DNA of 64,000 bases from Kovacikia minuta CCNUW1 (GCF_020091585.1 NZ_CP083582.1:6024536-6088535), one strand, 5' to 3'; counted from the stretch's first letter, positions 38,284 to 48,336 are shown. Numbers and translations are program-made. Notes: generated by a model not told the origin, from the sequence alone.

Positions 38284-41188
38284 TCACTTCTTCCTTGCCG
38301 CATACCAGCGATACACCAACTTCTCCAGTTCGACCCAAACAAACATGAGGGCGCTAAATCCCATACAAATGGCAAGCTCCGTGCCGTTCAAGTAATGGGT
38401 ACCAAAGAAGTTGCGCAGGAAGGGAACATATATCAGCATTAACTGCAAAATCGTAGTTAGGGTGATGGCAGTAATGACGTAGGGATTCGAGAAGGGATTG
38501 AGCTGGACAGTGAGACGTGTATTAGAGCGAATTGCCAGGGCATGCCCCATCTGAGCTACACAGAGGGTCGTAAATACCATTGTTTTCCACCGTTCGGGAT
38601 CGCCGGGGGTGGTTTTTGCGTAGTCGTAAGCCCAGACCATCAGGGCGATCGCCAAAATCGCCAGAATAATCCCAATCCGGATCATGTACGCCCCCAATCC
38701 CCGCGCAAAAATACTTTCGCTGGGGTCATGGGGAGGACGTTTCATCACATCGGGTTCTGCCGGTTCGACGGCCAGAGCCAGGGCAGGCAAGCCATCGGTG
38801 ACCAGGTTCATCCAGAGAATTTGGAGTGGGGTGAGGGGCACCCCCCCTAATCCCAACAGCGGTGCAGCACCAATTGTCAGCAATTCACCGATATTGCTTC
38901 CCAAAATGTATTTAATGAAACGACGGATGTTGGTGTAAACAACGCGTCCTTCCTCTGCCGCTGCCACAATGGTGGCGAAGTTGTCGTCCAGCAATACCAT
39001 ATCGCTGGCATCCTTACTGACATCGGTGCCGGTGATGCCCATAGCGACTCCAATGTCCGCCTGCTTCAGCGCAGGGGCATCGTTGACGCCATCTCCGGTC
39101 ATAGCAACGATCTGGTTCTTGTGTTGGAGTGCCTGAACAATCCGTAACTTATGCTCTGGGGCAACGCGAGCATAGACGCTGACCTCACCCACCTGCTGCT
39201 CTAGTTCGGGGAACTGCATGACCTCCAGATCCCGTCCAGTCAGGACACGATCGCCCGATTTCGCGATGCCCAATTCTTCCGCTACGGCGCGGGCAGTCAA
39301 CTGATGATCGCCCGTAATCATAATCGGACGAATTCCGGCTGTGCGGCAACGGGCAACCGCATCCCGTACTTCTGGACGGGGCGCATCGTGCATAGCGGCA
39401 AGTCCAAGCCAGATGAGATCCCGCTCTGTGGTTTCGTCCGTTCCCTCAGCCGGGACTTCAGCTAAGGGTTTGCAGGCAAACCCCAGCACCCGTAAACCCC
39501 GCTCCGCCATCTGGTTATTTTGTTCCAAAACCAATTGCCGCTGAGACTGGGTGATTGGCGTTGACAAATCGCCTACCTGAATCTGAGTGCAACGCTCCAA
39601 AATCAATTCGGGAGACCCCTTGGTGAACATCATGTAAGGGGGAGGGATGTGGGGTGTGGGGTGTGGGGTGTGGGGTGTAGAGGGGGCTGGCTGATCATCC
39701 CCAATTGCTGATGTCTGGGGGCTGGAGGCTGAGGGCTGAGGGCTGAGGGCTTCTACAATTACGCTCATGCGCTTGCGCTCAGAGGAGAAGGGAAATTCGA
39801 CAACGCGCGGGAAGCGATCTGCCCATTGATCCTTCTGAAAGCCTGCTTTGCCTGCCAGGGAGAGTAAGGCTCCCTCCGTTGGGTCGCCTAAAATAATCCA
39901 CTGGCCAGCTTCTTTTTGCAGAACTGCATCATTACAAACGGTACAAGCCGTTAACAGGTTGAGGAGTTCGGGATCTTCCTGGGGATTAATAATTGCTGGG
40001 TTCTGAATTAGCGTCGATCGGATGAAACGCTCCTTCTGGATCGTAACCATCGCCCGTGACCTGGAGAACCGTGCTACTGGTATGGACGAATTGCACCACC
40101 ATTTTGTTTTGGGTCAGGGTGCCTGTTTTGTCAGAACAAATGGTTGTAACAGACCCCAGGGTTTCGACAGCGGGCAGTTTGCGGATCAGGGCATGGCGGC
40201 GTACCATCCGTTGGGTACCCAATGCTAGGGTGACGGTGATTACGGCAGGAAGTCCTTCGGGGACGATCGCCACTGCCATGCTGAGGGAGACTTCGAGCAG
40301 TTCTTTCCAGCTTTGCAAACCCAGATGGATCATGCCCCCAATCACGACCAGGGCAACCAGTGCCATCGCCCCTGCCACCAGGGTTTTGCTGAGTTGGTCC
40401 ATGCGTTGCTGGAGTGGGGTCGGTTCTGATTCCACCGATTGCAGCATGGTGGCAATGCGTCCCAACTCGGTTTGCATGCCTGTGCCCGTGACCAGAACAG
40501 TTCCCCGTCCCTGAACGACTTCTGTACCCTGAAAGACTAGGTTGATCCGATCGCCCAGGGGGGTATCCTCTGGCAACACCACCTTCGCCTCTTTGTTCAC
40601 AGAATGGGCTTCCCCTGTCAGGGCAGACTCCCGAATTTGCAGGTTGGACTCTTCGAGCAGCCGTCCATCTGCTGCAATCTGCACCCCTGCCTCCAGCAGC
40701 ATGATGTCGCCGGGAACCAGTTCCTTTGAGTCAACTTCCACAATTCTGTCATCGCGGATCGCCCGGACTCTAGAAGACGCCAACTTTTTCAGGGCTGCCA
40801 AATCTTTTTCTGCCTTGCTTTCCTGCAAGTAGCCCAACAATCCATTCAAAATGACGATCGCCAGAATTGCGATCGTGTCCTTAAAGGGAATCTCTCCTGG
40901 AGAGAGCTTTCCAGAGCGTAAATCGATAAAATCTAGCACGCCGGAAATCAGTGCCACCACAATCAGCAAAATCAGCATGATGTTCGTGAACTGTTCCAGC
41001 ATGATTTGCCAATTGCTGCGTCCTTTCGTCTCGACCAACTCATTCGGCCCATAACGCTGGAATTGGGCGGCGACCTGCTGACTGGTTAACCCAGCCTCGC
41101 GATCGCTCTCCAGATGCCTCAGGCTTTGCTCTAGCTCTAACGTATGCCAGAGCGGTGTTGAAGTTGGTGATGAAGAATTGACAGTCAT
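38284..41188 (-). pseudogene. P-type cation-transporting ATPase (Ca2+/P2 type), frameshifted
   Basis: Two overlapping frames together make one ion pump of 967 residues. The first has the actuator [10 protein letters not shown], the membrane motif [14 protein letters not shown] and the phosphorylation site [13 protein letters not shown], and stops at 39986. The second frame (continuing [20 protein letters not shown]) carries the nucleotide domain [13 protein letters not shown], the hinge [20 protein letters not shown] and the C-terminal helices. One surplus base near 40008-40016 breaks the gene. The PEGLP motif suggests the P2A/P2B Ca2+ class. A repeat insert encoding [16 protein letters not shown] lies in the nucleotide domain (39637-39750), apparently in frame. 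Confidence 0.88.
39637..39750. repeat. Low-complexity insert inside the P-type ATPase gene
   Basis: GGGTGTG heptamers (about four) and GGGCTGA repeats (about four) are inserted between MSVIVEAL and [10 protein letters not shown], a loop of the N-domain. The reading frame is kept across the insert. Confidence 0.85.
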
Positions 41189-41233
41189 AGGAAATCCTTG
41201 AAGGAATGCTATAACACCTACAGCACTTGATCA

Positions 41234-41261
41234 TAGTGCCAAATCACAAAGTCTGGCACTA
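41234..41261. promoter_or_regulatory. Inverted repeat between divergent genes (candidate operator)
   Basis: TAGTGCCA and TGGCACTA are exact complements 12 bp apart, in the 120-bp spacer between the divergent ATPase genes. Size and spacing fit a dimeric repressor site. No known regulator can be named, and no U-tail follows, so a terminator is unlikely. Confidence 0.5.
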
Positions 41262-41308
41262 TTAATTAGTATTAAGTTTGTAGATTGCTCTCTATCAACG
41301 ATCGCCAA

Positions 41309-42565
41309 ATGAGCGTCAATCCGTTTAATCCTCAGGCTCTTGTAGGCAGACGAGCAGAACTCAATCAGGTCTGTCATATTCTCGCTTCGGACGGTGATCT
41401 ACTGTTGGCAGGGGTACCGGGCAGCGGTCGGCGCACACTTTTACATCGGGCAGCGCAAACCGTAGGAGTCCGGGTGATCGAAATAGATTGTCTCCGGGCA
41501 ACGGACTCCACCCGCTTTCTCAAACTGTTGGCGGAAGGGATCACCTCTGTGTTTAACGACCCTGCTGAATTGAAATTAATTCAGTACTGGAGCAAGGATC
41601 AGCCCGTTATGCTGGAACAATCCGCGCCAACCCAGGTAAGTTTGACCTGGAAGCTTGATCCCAAGGGTGAATGGTGCCTGTTTCAGAGTCTGTTGTCCCT
41701 GCCACAAATCCTGGCTGAGTGGCTCAACTGTCGCGTTGTCCTGGTGTTTCTAAATTTCCCCCATGTCCGTTCCTGGGATCGCTCAGACAAGTGGCAAAGC
41801 TACCTGCGGCAGGAAATTCAGGAGCAAACACGGGTCAGTTATGCCCTAATTGCTACGGTGGCAGAGAGCTGGGTGCAGCACAGCAATATGCAGGTGATTT
41901 TGTTGGGACCGCTCAAGCATGAAGACCTGCAACCGTGGATAGTGGAGTGCATGGCAGCCCAGGGTTTGCAATTCGACCCAAACAGCGGAGCGCTCCATCT
42001 GTTTTTGGATTACATTCAAGGTCATGTGGGGGAAGCGATCGCCCTTGCCCGTCGGATTTGGTCAGATCAGCTCACACTTCAAGGGGGGGAAAAGGCAGCG
42101 GGCAGCGGGCAGTGGGCAGAAGGGAAGCCAGGAGCCAGGAGCCAGGAGAAGGCGCGGAGACGCGGAGACGCGGAGAATTCCTTAATTCAAAATTCAAAAT
42201 TCAAAATTCAAAATTCTCCTTACCCCACTCCCCACTCCCCACTCCCCACTCCCCACTCCCTCATTTCTGCTCACCAGGTTCACCAAAGTACCCTTTCCCT
42301 GGTCGAAGATTTATCTCTTACCTTTGAGTCGCTCATCCTACTATTGCCACCCAGTCAAGTCAGAGTTCTAGAAAGCCTTGCCCTCGATCCGACTGACAGC
42401 CCCCACTCCCGCGAGTATATTCAGAAACATCAACTTTCTAGGGGAGGAGGACTCCAGGGAGCGCTCGCCAGTTTACAACAAAAAGGATTGGTCTACGGTT
42501 CGGAGTATCATTACCGGATCACAATGCCCCTGTTTGCCTTCTGGTTAAAGCATCATCTCACGTAG
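41309..42565 (+). CDS. P-loop ATPase (AAA/STAND-like) with low-complexity insert
   Basis: I chose ATG 41309 (MSVNPFNPQALVGRRAELNQ); a TTG at 41285 would add eight residues. The 418-residue protein opens with an ORC/AAA-like box (LVGRRAEL) and Walker A GVPGSGRRTLLHRA, followed by a likely Walker B stretch CRVVLVFLNFPHVRSW and, further on, a lid-like helical region. About 60 residues (from GGEKAAGSGQWAEG to YPTPHSPLPTPHS) are encoded by low-complexity repeats and split the protein; the following part has a winged-helix-like end (LQQKGLVYGSEYHYRITMP). It may be an ATP-driven regulator or an archaeal-type ATPase; the role is unknown. Confidence 0.75.
   Translation: MSVNPFNPQALVGRRAELNQVCHILASDGDLLLAGVPGSGRRTLLHRAAQTVGVRVIEIDCLRATDSTRFLKLLAEGITSVFNDPAELKLIQYWSKDQPVMLEQSAPTQVSLTWKLDPKGEWCLFQSLLSLPQILAEWLNCRVVLVFLNFPHVRSWDRSDKWQSYLRQEIQEQTRVSYALIATVAESWVQHSNMQVILLGPLKHEDLQPWIVECMAAQGLQFDPNSGALHLFLDYIQGHVGEAIALARRIWSDQLTLQGGEKAAGSGQWAEGKPGARSQEKARRRGDAENSLIQNSKFKIQNSPYPTPHSPLPTPHSLISAHQVHQSTLSLVEDLSLTFESLILLLPPSQVRVLESLALDPTDSPHSREYIQKHQLSRGGGLQGALASLQQKGLVYGSEYHYRITMPLFAFWLKHHLT
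42083..42262. repeat. Composite low-complexity insert inside the P-loop ATPase gene
   Basis: In order: GGCAGCGGGCAGTGGGCAG, CCAGGAGCCAGGAG, GACGCGGAGACGCGGAG, AATTCAAAATTCAAAATTC and CCCCACTCCCCACTCC blocks. This is the same order as in the spacer modules, but here all of it is translated without a stop. The surrounding protein stays in frame. Confidence 0.88.
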
Positions 42566-42934
42566 TGATTTTATTGAGTACCTCCGTAGTTCCACTTACC
42601 CTGCCTAGAGAATTTTAATGAAAGCTTAATGAAGATCCCTCCCAAAACCCTGAAATCATAAAGCGTTTGTAAAGTTGATTGGTTGCACGGTTGTCATTGC
42701 CTGGGAATTTGCGGTTTAGTCTACGTAATTACCAAGTCACCCTTAAGGGGGAAGCGAAACCCCTCGAAAGGGAGATGCACGTAACAAATTACCAAGCAGA
42801 CCCACAGCCAGTTCTTTCTTATTTTGTATCGGGGTCATTGGGGCAATTACATGCCTCCGAGTTATCAGGGTCGTAGGGTCTAGCAATTCAACCTTTCCTT
42901 GTTGATACCTGCGTTGTTTTCCAGATAGGGAGCC
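42566..42934. other. Intergenic region
   Basis: This 369-bp spacer before the FHA gene has no supported gene. AATTACCAAG occurs twice (about 42727 and 42787). CTTAAGGGGGAAGC and CCCCTCGAAAGGG near 42743-42770 give only weak pairing. A promoter for the FHA gene is expected here. Confidence 0.35.
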
Positions 42935-43486
42935 ATGTTGAATTTGAAACTCTCGTCCACTGACGGACGTACCCTGGATTTTCTGAATCAGAATCCGTCC
43001 ATCTCTCAATCACTTCTTGCTGAATCTGGTCACGATATTGGCCGGGTTTCAACCATTATCCGCCCCGTTCTGGAAGCACCCAGTCGGTGCGAAATCAGTT
43101 CTTACTACATTCAAGCGGTAACAACAGGTCGTACCGCTTTTTTAACGACCAATTTGCCCGAATTAAGAACAGCCCATGTTACAGAAGCTGCATCGGGCTG
43201 GCTGATTGGTCGCAGCCCCAATTGTGCGATCGCCGTGGAAGATCCCTCCATTTCCCGTTGCCATGCTGTGATTGGGCACCGTCCGAACCAGGGGTTTTAC
43301 ATCATCGATGTCGGTAGTAGCAATGGCACCTTTGTCAACGGTTCCCGCCTGGTGGCGATGGAACAGCATCTCCTTCAGGATGGGGATTTGATTAAACTGA
43401 GCCATACCTGTGTCGAATTCTTCGTCTCTGGCTGGAAAAGCCCAGCTGAAGGATTTGAGGATACGGAAGCGGGTAGTCCTATTTAG
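42935..43486 (+). CDS. FHA domain protein
   Basis: The start ATG 42935 has GGGAG upstream. The first 90 residues are unremarkable. A forkhead-associated domain follows from about residue 88: GWLIGRSPNCAIAVEDPSIS, RCHAVIG and IIDVGSSNGTFVNGSRL, with the phosphothreonine-binding Arg, Ser and Asn residues in their expected places. The 183-residue protein ends soon after the domain. It probably reads Ser/Thr phosphorylation of a partner protein; no kinase gene is nearby. Confidence 0.9.
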   Translation: MLNLKLSSTDGRTLDFLNQNPSISQSLLAESGHDIGRVSTIIRPVLEAPSRCEISSYYIQAVTTGRTAFLTTNLPELRTAHVTEAASGWLIGRSPNCAIAVEDPSISRCHAVIGHRPNQGFYIIDVGSSNGTFVNGSRLVAMEQHLLQDGDLIKLSHTCVEFFVSGWKSPAEGFEDTEAGSPI

Positions 43487-43577
43487 GCAAGGACAGGGAT
43501 CTAGAGAACCATTGGGAGAGGGTGCGAGGTTGGGTATTTCGCACTCTTCGACCTTCTTAACAGCCTTGATCAACTCC

Positions 43578-44033
43578 TTATTCCTTCTCCTCACCTTTCC
43601 GAACAAATTGTTTCAAAATTTCCCCTGGCGATCGATCCCAGGTATCTACATGCTCAAAAATCAGAGCTTCTGAGTTGAGCGTGTAGAGAGAATAACCGTT
43701 GAAAAATAGTTTCGCTTTCCAGGGAACCCGCAGCGTGCCGCGCACCGTCCAGTCCGCCCGAATGGTGTTGGGACTGGTCCTCTGCACCTCGTGCAGGTCG
43801 AAATAAAGCTCCGTGAAAAAAAGCCGTCCGTGAAAGCGGAGCGTCCAGAAAATAATCCGGTAGTTGAGCTTACCCTTAAAGGTGTTAACCGGATCGCGAA
43901 AAAAGATATCTCGACTGTAAATCTCGTAGGAAATATCCTTTTCAAAAAGAGTCGGTAGATCGCGGGTAAGAACCTCGATCGCCTGCTCAACTTTTGCTGC
44001 GTACTCGCGATCGTTCAATGTTGGCGGTTGCAC
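43578..44033 (-). CDS. DUF2358 family protein
   Basis: The 151-residue protein starts MQPPTLNDREYAAKVEQAIE. LTRDLPTLFEKDISYEIYSR and DIFFRDPVNTFKGKLNYRII are typical of DUF2358, a family of cyanobacteria and plastids related to the NTF2/SnoaL-like fold. The middle has paired strands (FHGRLFFTELYFDLHEVQR, TIRADWTVRGTLRVPWKAKL). No catalytic residues are established. It converges with the FHA gene. Confidence 0.88.
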   Translation of the reverse strand: MQPPTLNDREYAAKVEQAIEVLTRDLPTLFEKDISYEIYSRDIFFRDPVNTFKGKLNYRIIFWTLRFHGRLFFTELYFDLHEVQRTSPNTIRADWTVRGTLRVPWKAKLFFNGYSLYTLNSEALIFEHVDTWDRSPGEILKQFVRKGEEKE

Positions 44034-44049
44034 GGCGTTATCTTAATAG

Positions 44050-44117
44050 AGGGGTTAGGGGTTAGGAGTTAGGAGTTAGGGGTTAGGAGTTAGGGGTTAG
44101 GAGTAGGAGTTAGGGGT
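44050..44117. repeat. GGGGTTA/GGAGTTA heptamer array
   Basis: About ten tandem heptamers alternate between GGGGTTA and GGAGTTA. They resemble telomere repeats in composition only. The array lies between the DUF2358 and ABC ATPase genes. Confidence 0.85.
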
Positions 44118-44337
44118 CAAAATTGTCATTTTTTACTCCTCCTCGGTTCTCACTTTCAACTCAAAACTTAGAACTTGTTCCAATTTAAATTGGAAACGCA
44201 GCAGATGCTTGTAAGGGCTTGGCACTGCCAGACCTCTTCTAAATGTTGAATTGCCCAAAAGACCGTTTCAATCGGTATCAACACTTAACCCTCTTGCTCT
44301 TAATTCTCAATCCTTAATTTTTTATCTCCCTTTTCAC

Positions 44338-45267
44338 ATGCAGATTCTTGAAGCTCACAATCTCAAAAAGTCCTACACCGAGAAGGGACAAACTGTTGCA
44401 GCGGTGCGGGGGGTGTCGCTCAACATTTCAGCGGGGGAGGTGCTGGCGTTTTTGGGTCCCAATGGTGCTGGAAAAACCACCACCATCAAAATGATTGCGG
44501 GATTGATTCAGCCCGATTCTGGTTGGGTCAGAATTGCTGATCGCGACCCCCACTCCAACGCCCAGGCACTGCGAGCTTTGGGGGCAGTATTGGAGGGAAA
44601 CCGGAACGTTTACTGGCGGATGACACCAGAAGAGAACCTGGAGTATTTCGGCGTGCTGCGGGGCTTGAGCCAACGGGTCGCCCGCCAACGGGGGCAGGTA
44701 TTGTTGGAGCGGTTTCGGCTGATGGATAAGCGCCGGACGCTGGTGCAATCTTTGTCACGGGGGATGCAGCAAAAGCTGGCGATCGCAGTTGCGCTGGTTC
44801 ACCAACCGCCCCTACTACTGCTGGACGAACCTACTCTGGGACTGGACGTGGAAGCAACGGAGGATGTCAAACGGTTGGTGCGGGAGATTGCCCAGGAAGG
44901 CTGCGCCATTCTGTTGACGACCCATCAGTTGGCGATTGCGGAAGAACTGTCCGATCGGGTTGCCATTATCAACAGAGGTGAAGTGATGGTCGAAGAACCA
45001 ACCACTGAGCTAATCCGGCAATTTTCTGGGAGTGCCTATCTGGTTGAAACGGAGGGGGCGATCGATCCAGAGCGCCTGGAAAAAATTGCTGCCCTCGGAA
45101 GTAACGCCGAATCAGAGCGAATCATCCATGTGGCAGAATTGGAAACACTCTACCAGGTGCTGGAAATTCTCAAACCCCTATCTATCCTGCAAGTCCAGAA
45201 AGATCAGGCAAACTTGACGGATGTATTTTTGAAGTTGGTGAGAGAGAGGAGGGAGGTAAACAATTAA
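44338..45267 (+). CDS. ABC-2 type transporter ATP-binding protein
   Basis: From ATG 44338 (MQILEAHNLKKSYTEKGQTV) the 309-residue protein has Walker A GPNGAGKTTTIKM near residue 45, the signature LSRGMQQKLAIAVAL near 137, Walker B LLLLDEPTLGLDVEA near 159, and the switch His in LLTTHQLAIAEEL. The domain and its C-terminal extension (about residue 220 on) match the NatA/DrrA group that energises ABC-2 permeases. No permease adjoins it; the orphan permease at 10675-11475 is a possible partner. Confidence 0.93.
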   Translation: MQILEAHNLKKSYTEKGQTVAAVRGVSLNISAGEVLAFLGPNGAGKTTTIKMIAGLIQPDSGWVRIADRDPHSNAQALRALGAVLEGNRNVYWRMTPEENLEYFGVLRGLSQRVARQRGQVLLERFRLMDKRRTLVQSLSRGMQQKLAIAVALVHQPPLLLLDEPTLGLDVEATEDVKRLVREIAQEGCAILLTTHQLAIAEELSDRVAIINRGEVMVEEPTTELIRQFSGSAYLVETEGAIDPERLEKIAALGSNAESERIIHVAELETLYQVLEILKPLSILQVQKDQANLTDVFLKLVRERREVNN

Positions 45268-45488
45268 GAATTAAGAATTGAGAATTAAGAATTAGGACTT
45301 ACGCAGAAACCGGGTTTCTGAACGAAAATCCGTCATTTAACCGTTTAGATTCTGTCTAGAAACCCGGTTTCTTTCAAACTGTGCGTAAGTCCTAAGAATT
45401 AGGAATTAAGAGTTTTAAGTTTTGAGTACTAACATCTGGCACCTGCCACCTGACACCTGCCACCGAATGATAAGGAGATGGGGGAGGG
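45268..45488. other. Repeat-rich spacer
   Basis: AATTAAG and ATTAGG stretches flank the inverted-repeat element at 45293-45394. ACCTGCCACCTGACACCTGC repeats follow just before the cobA-hemD start, together with AAGGAG and GGGGAGGG purine tracts near the start codon. Confidence 0.6.
45293..45394. repeat. Inverted-repeat element (AGGACTTACGCA ends)
   Basis: The 102-bp element has ends TAGGACTTACGCA and TGCGTAAGTCCTA and, just inside, AGAAACCGGGTTTCT and AGAAACCCGGTTTCT. The inner palindrome is shared with the MITE copies at 10572 and 54370, while the ends differ. I recall AGGACTTACGCA as a frequent dispersed motif in cyanobacteria. Confidence 0.8.
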
Positions 45489-47153
45489 ATGGGAAATGAA
45501 GCAAAATTAGTCAGAGAACGGACGGGCATCGTTTATCTGGTTGGGTCTGGTCCTGGAAATGTCAGTTATCTGACGGTAAGAGGATACCAGCTTCTAACCC
45601 AGGCGGAGGTATTGGTTTACGATGCACTGGTCGATAGTGAGTTATTAAGCCTGGTGCCTGCCCATTGCCTCCAATTGGATGTGGGCAAACGGGGTGGGGA
45701 ACCCAGCATGGCTCAGGCGGAAATCAATCGTCTGTTGGTTCAACACTGCCAGCAGGGATACCAGGTCGTGCGGCTCAAAAGTGGTGATCCGTTCATCTTT
45801 GGGCGGGCACAGGCTGAAATTCAAGCGTTGAAAGCAGCAGGTTGTGCCTATGAAGTGGTTCCAGGTATTTCCTCAGCCCTGGTTGCTCCTTTGTTAGCCG
45901 GAATTCCCTTAACCGATCCGGCATTGAGTCGCTGTTTTGCGATCGTAACCGGGCACGAACCGGATGCCCTAAATTGGGAAGCACTGGCTCAACTTGAAAC
46001 GCTGGTCATTCTGATGGGTGGGCGGCAGTTACCGGAAATTGTGTATCAACTCAGGCAGCATGGTCGATCGCCCCTGACCGCCATTGCCATCATTCGTTGG
46101 GCGGGGCGTTCTCATCAACGTATCTGGGAGGGAACTCTGGCTGATATTGTGGAAAGGACGACCAGCGAATCCCTTTCCCCCTGTGTAATTGTGATTGGGG
46201 AAGTCGTAGGATTCCGAACTTATCTGCAAACAAAGGCGACAGGGAACAATCGTGATCCAAATTCCGTCTTCCTAAAGTCGTCTACTTCCCACCTCAACAT
46301 GCCAACCGTGTCCTATCCTTCCCACTCTCTAATCCCTGGCTCCCAAAGCCTAACCCCTGATCCGCTTTCTGGTAAGACTATTTTGGTAACCCGCTCGGTC
46401 AGCCAGTCCAGCCAGTTTAGCGATCGGCTGCGACAGGAAGGAGCAACGGTGGTCGAAATGCCGACGTTGGAGATTGTGCCCCCTTCAAATTGGGAAGGAT
46501 TGGATCAGGCGATCGCCCACCTGTCGGAATTCAACTGGCTGGTGTTAACTTCTGCAAATAGTGTGGATTATTTCTTTGAACGGCTGGCAACTCAGGTCAG
46601 AGATGTGCGTGCCCTTGCGGGGCTAAAAATTGCCGTGGTAGGAGACAAAACTGCCCAGATGCTGGAAAAGCGGGGCTTAAAACCAGATTTTGTGCCTCCC
46701 GAATTTGTGGCTGACTCTCTGGCTGCCTACTTTCCCAAGCCCCTGCAAGGCACAAAAATTCTATTCCCCAGAGTAGAAAGTGGGGGACGGGATGTCTTAG
46801 TAAAAGATTTTGCTAACCGGGGTGCAGAAGTAACCGAAGTCGCAGCCTATCAATCCCGTTGTCCAGAGACGATCGCACCCGGCGCACTGGAAGCTTTCCA
46901 AAATTGCACGGTGGATGTGATTACTTTTGCCAGTTCCAAAACAGTCAAACACTTCTGCTATCTTCTACAACAAGCCCAGGGAGACGACTCCTGGCAAACC
47001 TGGCTGGATGAAGTATGCATTGCTTCCATCGGTCCCCAAACCAGTAAAACCTGCGAGAGCCTCCTGGGAAGAGTTGATGTAGAGGCTCAGGAATATACGT
47101 TAGAAGGACTGGTGCAGGCGATCGTCGGATGGTTTGAAGCCAACGACTCCTGA
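45489..47153 (+). CDS. cobA-hemD: Uroporphyrinogen-III C-methyltransferase / uroporphyrinogen-III synthase fusion
   Basis: The 554-residue bifunctional protein joins two tetrapyrrole enzymes. Residues about 12-250 are the SAM-dependent methyltransferase CobA: YLVGSGPGNVSYLTVRGYQL, YDALVDSELL, VVRLKSGDPFIFGR and the GISSALVAPLLAGIPLTD box. It makes precorrin-2 for sirohaem and cobalamin. A variable linker (250-295, with CTCCCAAAGCCT-like repeats) leads to the HemD domain (about 300-545: ILVTRSVSQSSQFSDRLRQE, WLVLTSANSVDYFFERL, VITFASSKTVKHF), which closes the uroporphyrinogen-III ring. Such fusions occur in several bacteria. Confidence 0.92.
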   Translation: MGNEAKLVRERTGIVYLVGSGPGNVSYLTVRGYQLLTQAEVLVYDALVDSELLSLVPAHCLQLDVGKRGGEPSMAQAEINRLLVQHCQQGYQVVRLKSGDPFIFGRAQAEIQALKAAGCAYEVVPGISSALVAPLLAGIPLTDPALSRCFAIVTGHEPDALNWEALAQLETLVILMGGRQLPEIVYQLRQHGRSPLTAIAIIRWAGRSHQRIWEGTLADIVERTTSESLSPCVIVIGEVVGFRTYLQTKATGNNRDPNSVFLKSSTSHLNMPTVSYPSHSLIPGSQSLTPDPLSGKTILVTRSVSQSSQFSDRLRQEGATVVEMPTLEIVPPSNWEGLDQAIAHLSEFNWLVLTSANSVDYFFERLATQVRDVRALAGLKIAVVGDKTAQMLEKRGLKPDFVPPEFVADSLAAYFPKPLQGTKILFPRVESGGRDVLVKDFANRGAEVTEVAAYQSRCPETIAPGALEAFQNCTVDVITFASSKTVKHFCYLLQQAQGDDSWQTWLDEVCIASIGPQTSKTCESLLGRVDVEAQEYTLEGLVQAIVGWFEANDS

Positions 47154-47223
47154 CCTTTCCCCCTAGGCTAAGCCGCGGAGATCTGCTAGGTTTTTAGGAC
47201 AGTAGACTGTTGAGGGGAAGAGA

Positions 47224-48144
47224 ATGGGGGCACTGAAAGGGCGGGATCTACTCAGCCTGGCTGATTTGAGCGCCGATGAATTGCAGGAACTCCTGCATTT
47301 GGCAGCCCAATTAAAGTCGGGTGAAGTCACCCCCAAATGTCAGAAAATCCTGGGATTAGTCTTTTATAAAGCTTCAACCCGCACTCGGGTTAGCTTTTCG
47401 GCTGCCATGTATCAACTGGGAGGGCAGGTTCTTGACCTGAACCCCAGCGTTACCCAGGTCAGCCGAGGAGAACCGATCGTTGATACCGCCCGCGTTCTGG
47501 ACCGTTATCTGGATATCCTGGCAATGCGCACCTTTGAACAACGCGACCTGGAAACCTTCGCCAGCTATGCCAAAATTCCTATCATCAATGCACTCAGTGA
47601 TCTGGAACATCCCTGTCAGGTGCTTGCCGATCTGCAAACTGTTCAGGAATCTTTTGGTACCCTGGCAGGACTTACCCTAGTCTACGTGGGGGATGGCAAC
47701 AACGTCGCCCATTCCCTAATGTTGGGCTGTGCGTTAGCAGGTTTGAATGTTCGTATTGCTGCCCCTCCCGATTACCAACCCCTGGCGACGATCGTCGCCC
47801 AGGCACAAGCAATCGCCAACGGACGCACAGAAGTCACCGTCACCGCTGACCCCATTACCGCAGTCAAAGGTGCCCACGTCCTCTATACTGACGTTTGGGC
47901 AAGTATGGGGCAGGAAGACCTGGCAGCAACCCGAATTCCCATCTTTCAGCCTTATCAGGTCAACGAAACCCTACTTTCCTACGCTGACAAGGAGGCGATC
48001 GTACTCCATTGTCTGCCCGCCCATCGGGGAGAGGAAATTACCGATGGCGTCATCGAAGGGGCACAGTCACGGGTCTGGGATCAGGCAGGAAACCGGATGC
48101 ATGCCCAGAAGGCTTTACTGGTAAGTCTATTGGGTGCGGAATAA
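47224..48144 (+). CDS. argF: Ornithine carbamoyltransferase
   Basis: The enzyme makes citrulline from ornithine and carbamoyl phosphate in arginine synthesis. The carbamoyl-phosphate site STRTRVSF is near residue 57, DLEHPCQVLADLQTV near 127 has the HPCQ motif, and the ornithine loop HCLPAHRGEEI is near 265. Length is 306 residues, as expected. ATG 47224 has GAGGGGAAG upstream. It is separate from the cobA-hemD gene by 70 bp, in the same direction. Confidence 0.96.
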   Translation: MGALKGRDLLSLADLSADELQELLHLAAQLKSGEVTPKCQKILGLVFYKASTRTRVSFSAAMYQLGGQVLDLNPSVTQVSRGEPIVDTARVLDRYLDILAMRTFEQRDLETFASYAKIPIINALSDLEHPCQVLADLQTVQESFGTLAGLTLVYVGDGNNVAHSLMLGCALAGLNVRIAAPPDYQPLATIVAQAQAIANGRTEVTVTADPITAVKGAHVLYTDVWASMGQEDLAATRIPIFQPYQVNETLLSYADKEAIVLHCLPAHRGEEITDGVIEGAQSRVWDQAGNRMHAQKALLVSLLGAE

Positions 48145-48322
48145 AAGAGTTTTGAGTTTTAAGTTTTGAGTTTTGAATTGGGGTCGCTGGTTGTTGGTAT
48201 TCCCCCAAACTCCTAGTCCTTAACCCCTAACCTCTTCTACCCTCCGCCTTGAATGTAAATTCGATGATACAAAATTCAAAAAATATTCGTTGATAAAAAG
48301 CTGGACAGGTGTAGAATTTGGT

Positions 48323-48336
48323 GGTACACATGTTCT
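48323..48336. promoter_or_regulatory. LexA (SOS) box upstream of lexA
   Basis: GGTACACATGTTCT fits the cyanobacterial LexA consensus RGTACNNNDGTWCB at every position. It lies 30 bp before the lexA start codon, where it would block transcription, so lexA probably represses itself. Confidence 0.75.

Noticed and set aside
44050-44117. Telomere-like repeat
   Set aside because: GGGGTTA/GGAGTTA units are just one more heptamer array between ordinary genes; there is no sign of a chromosome end.
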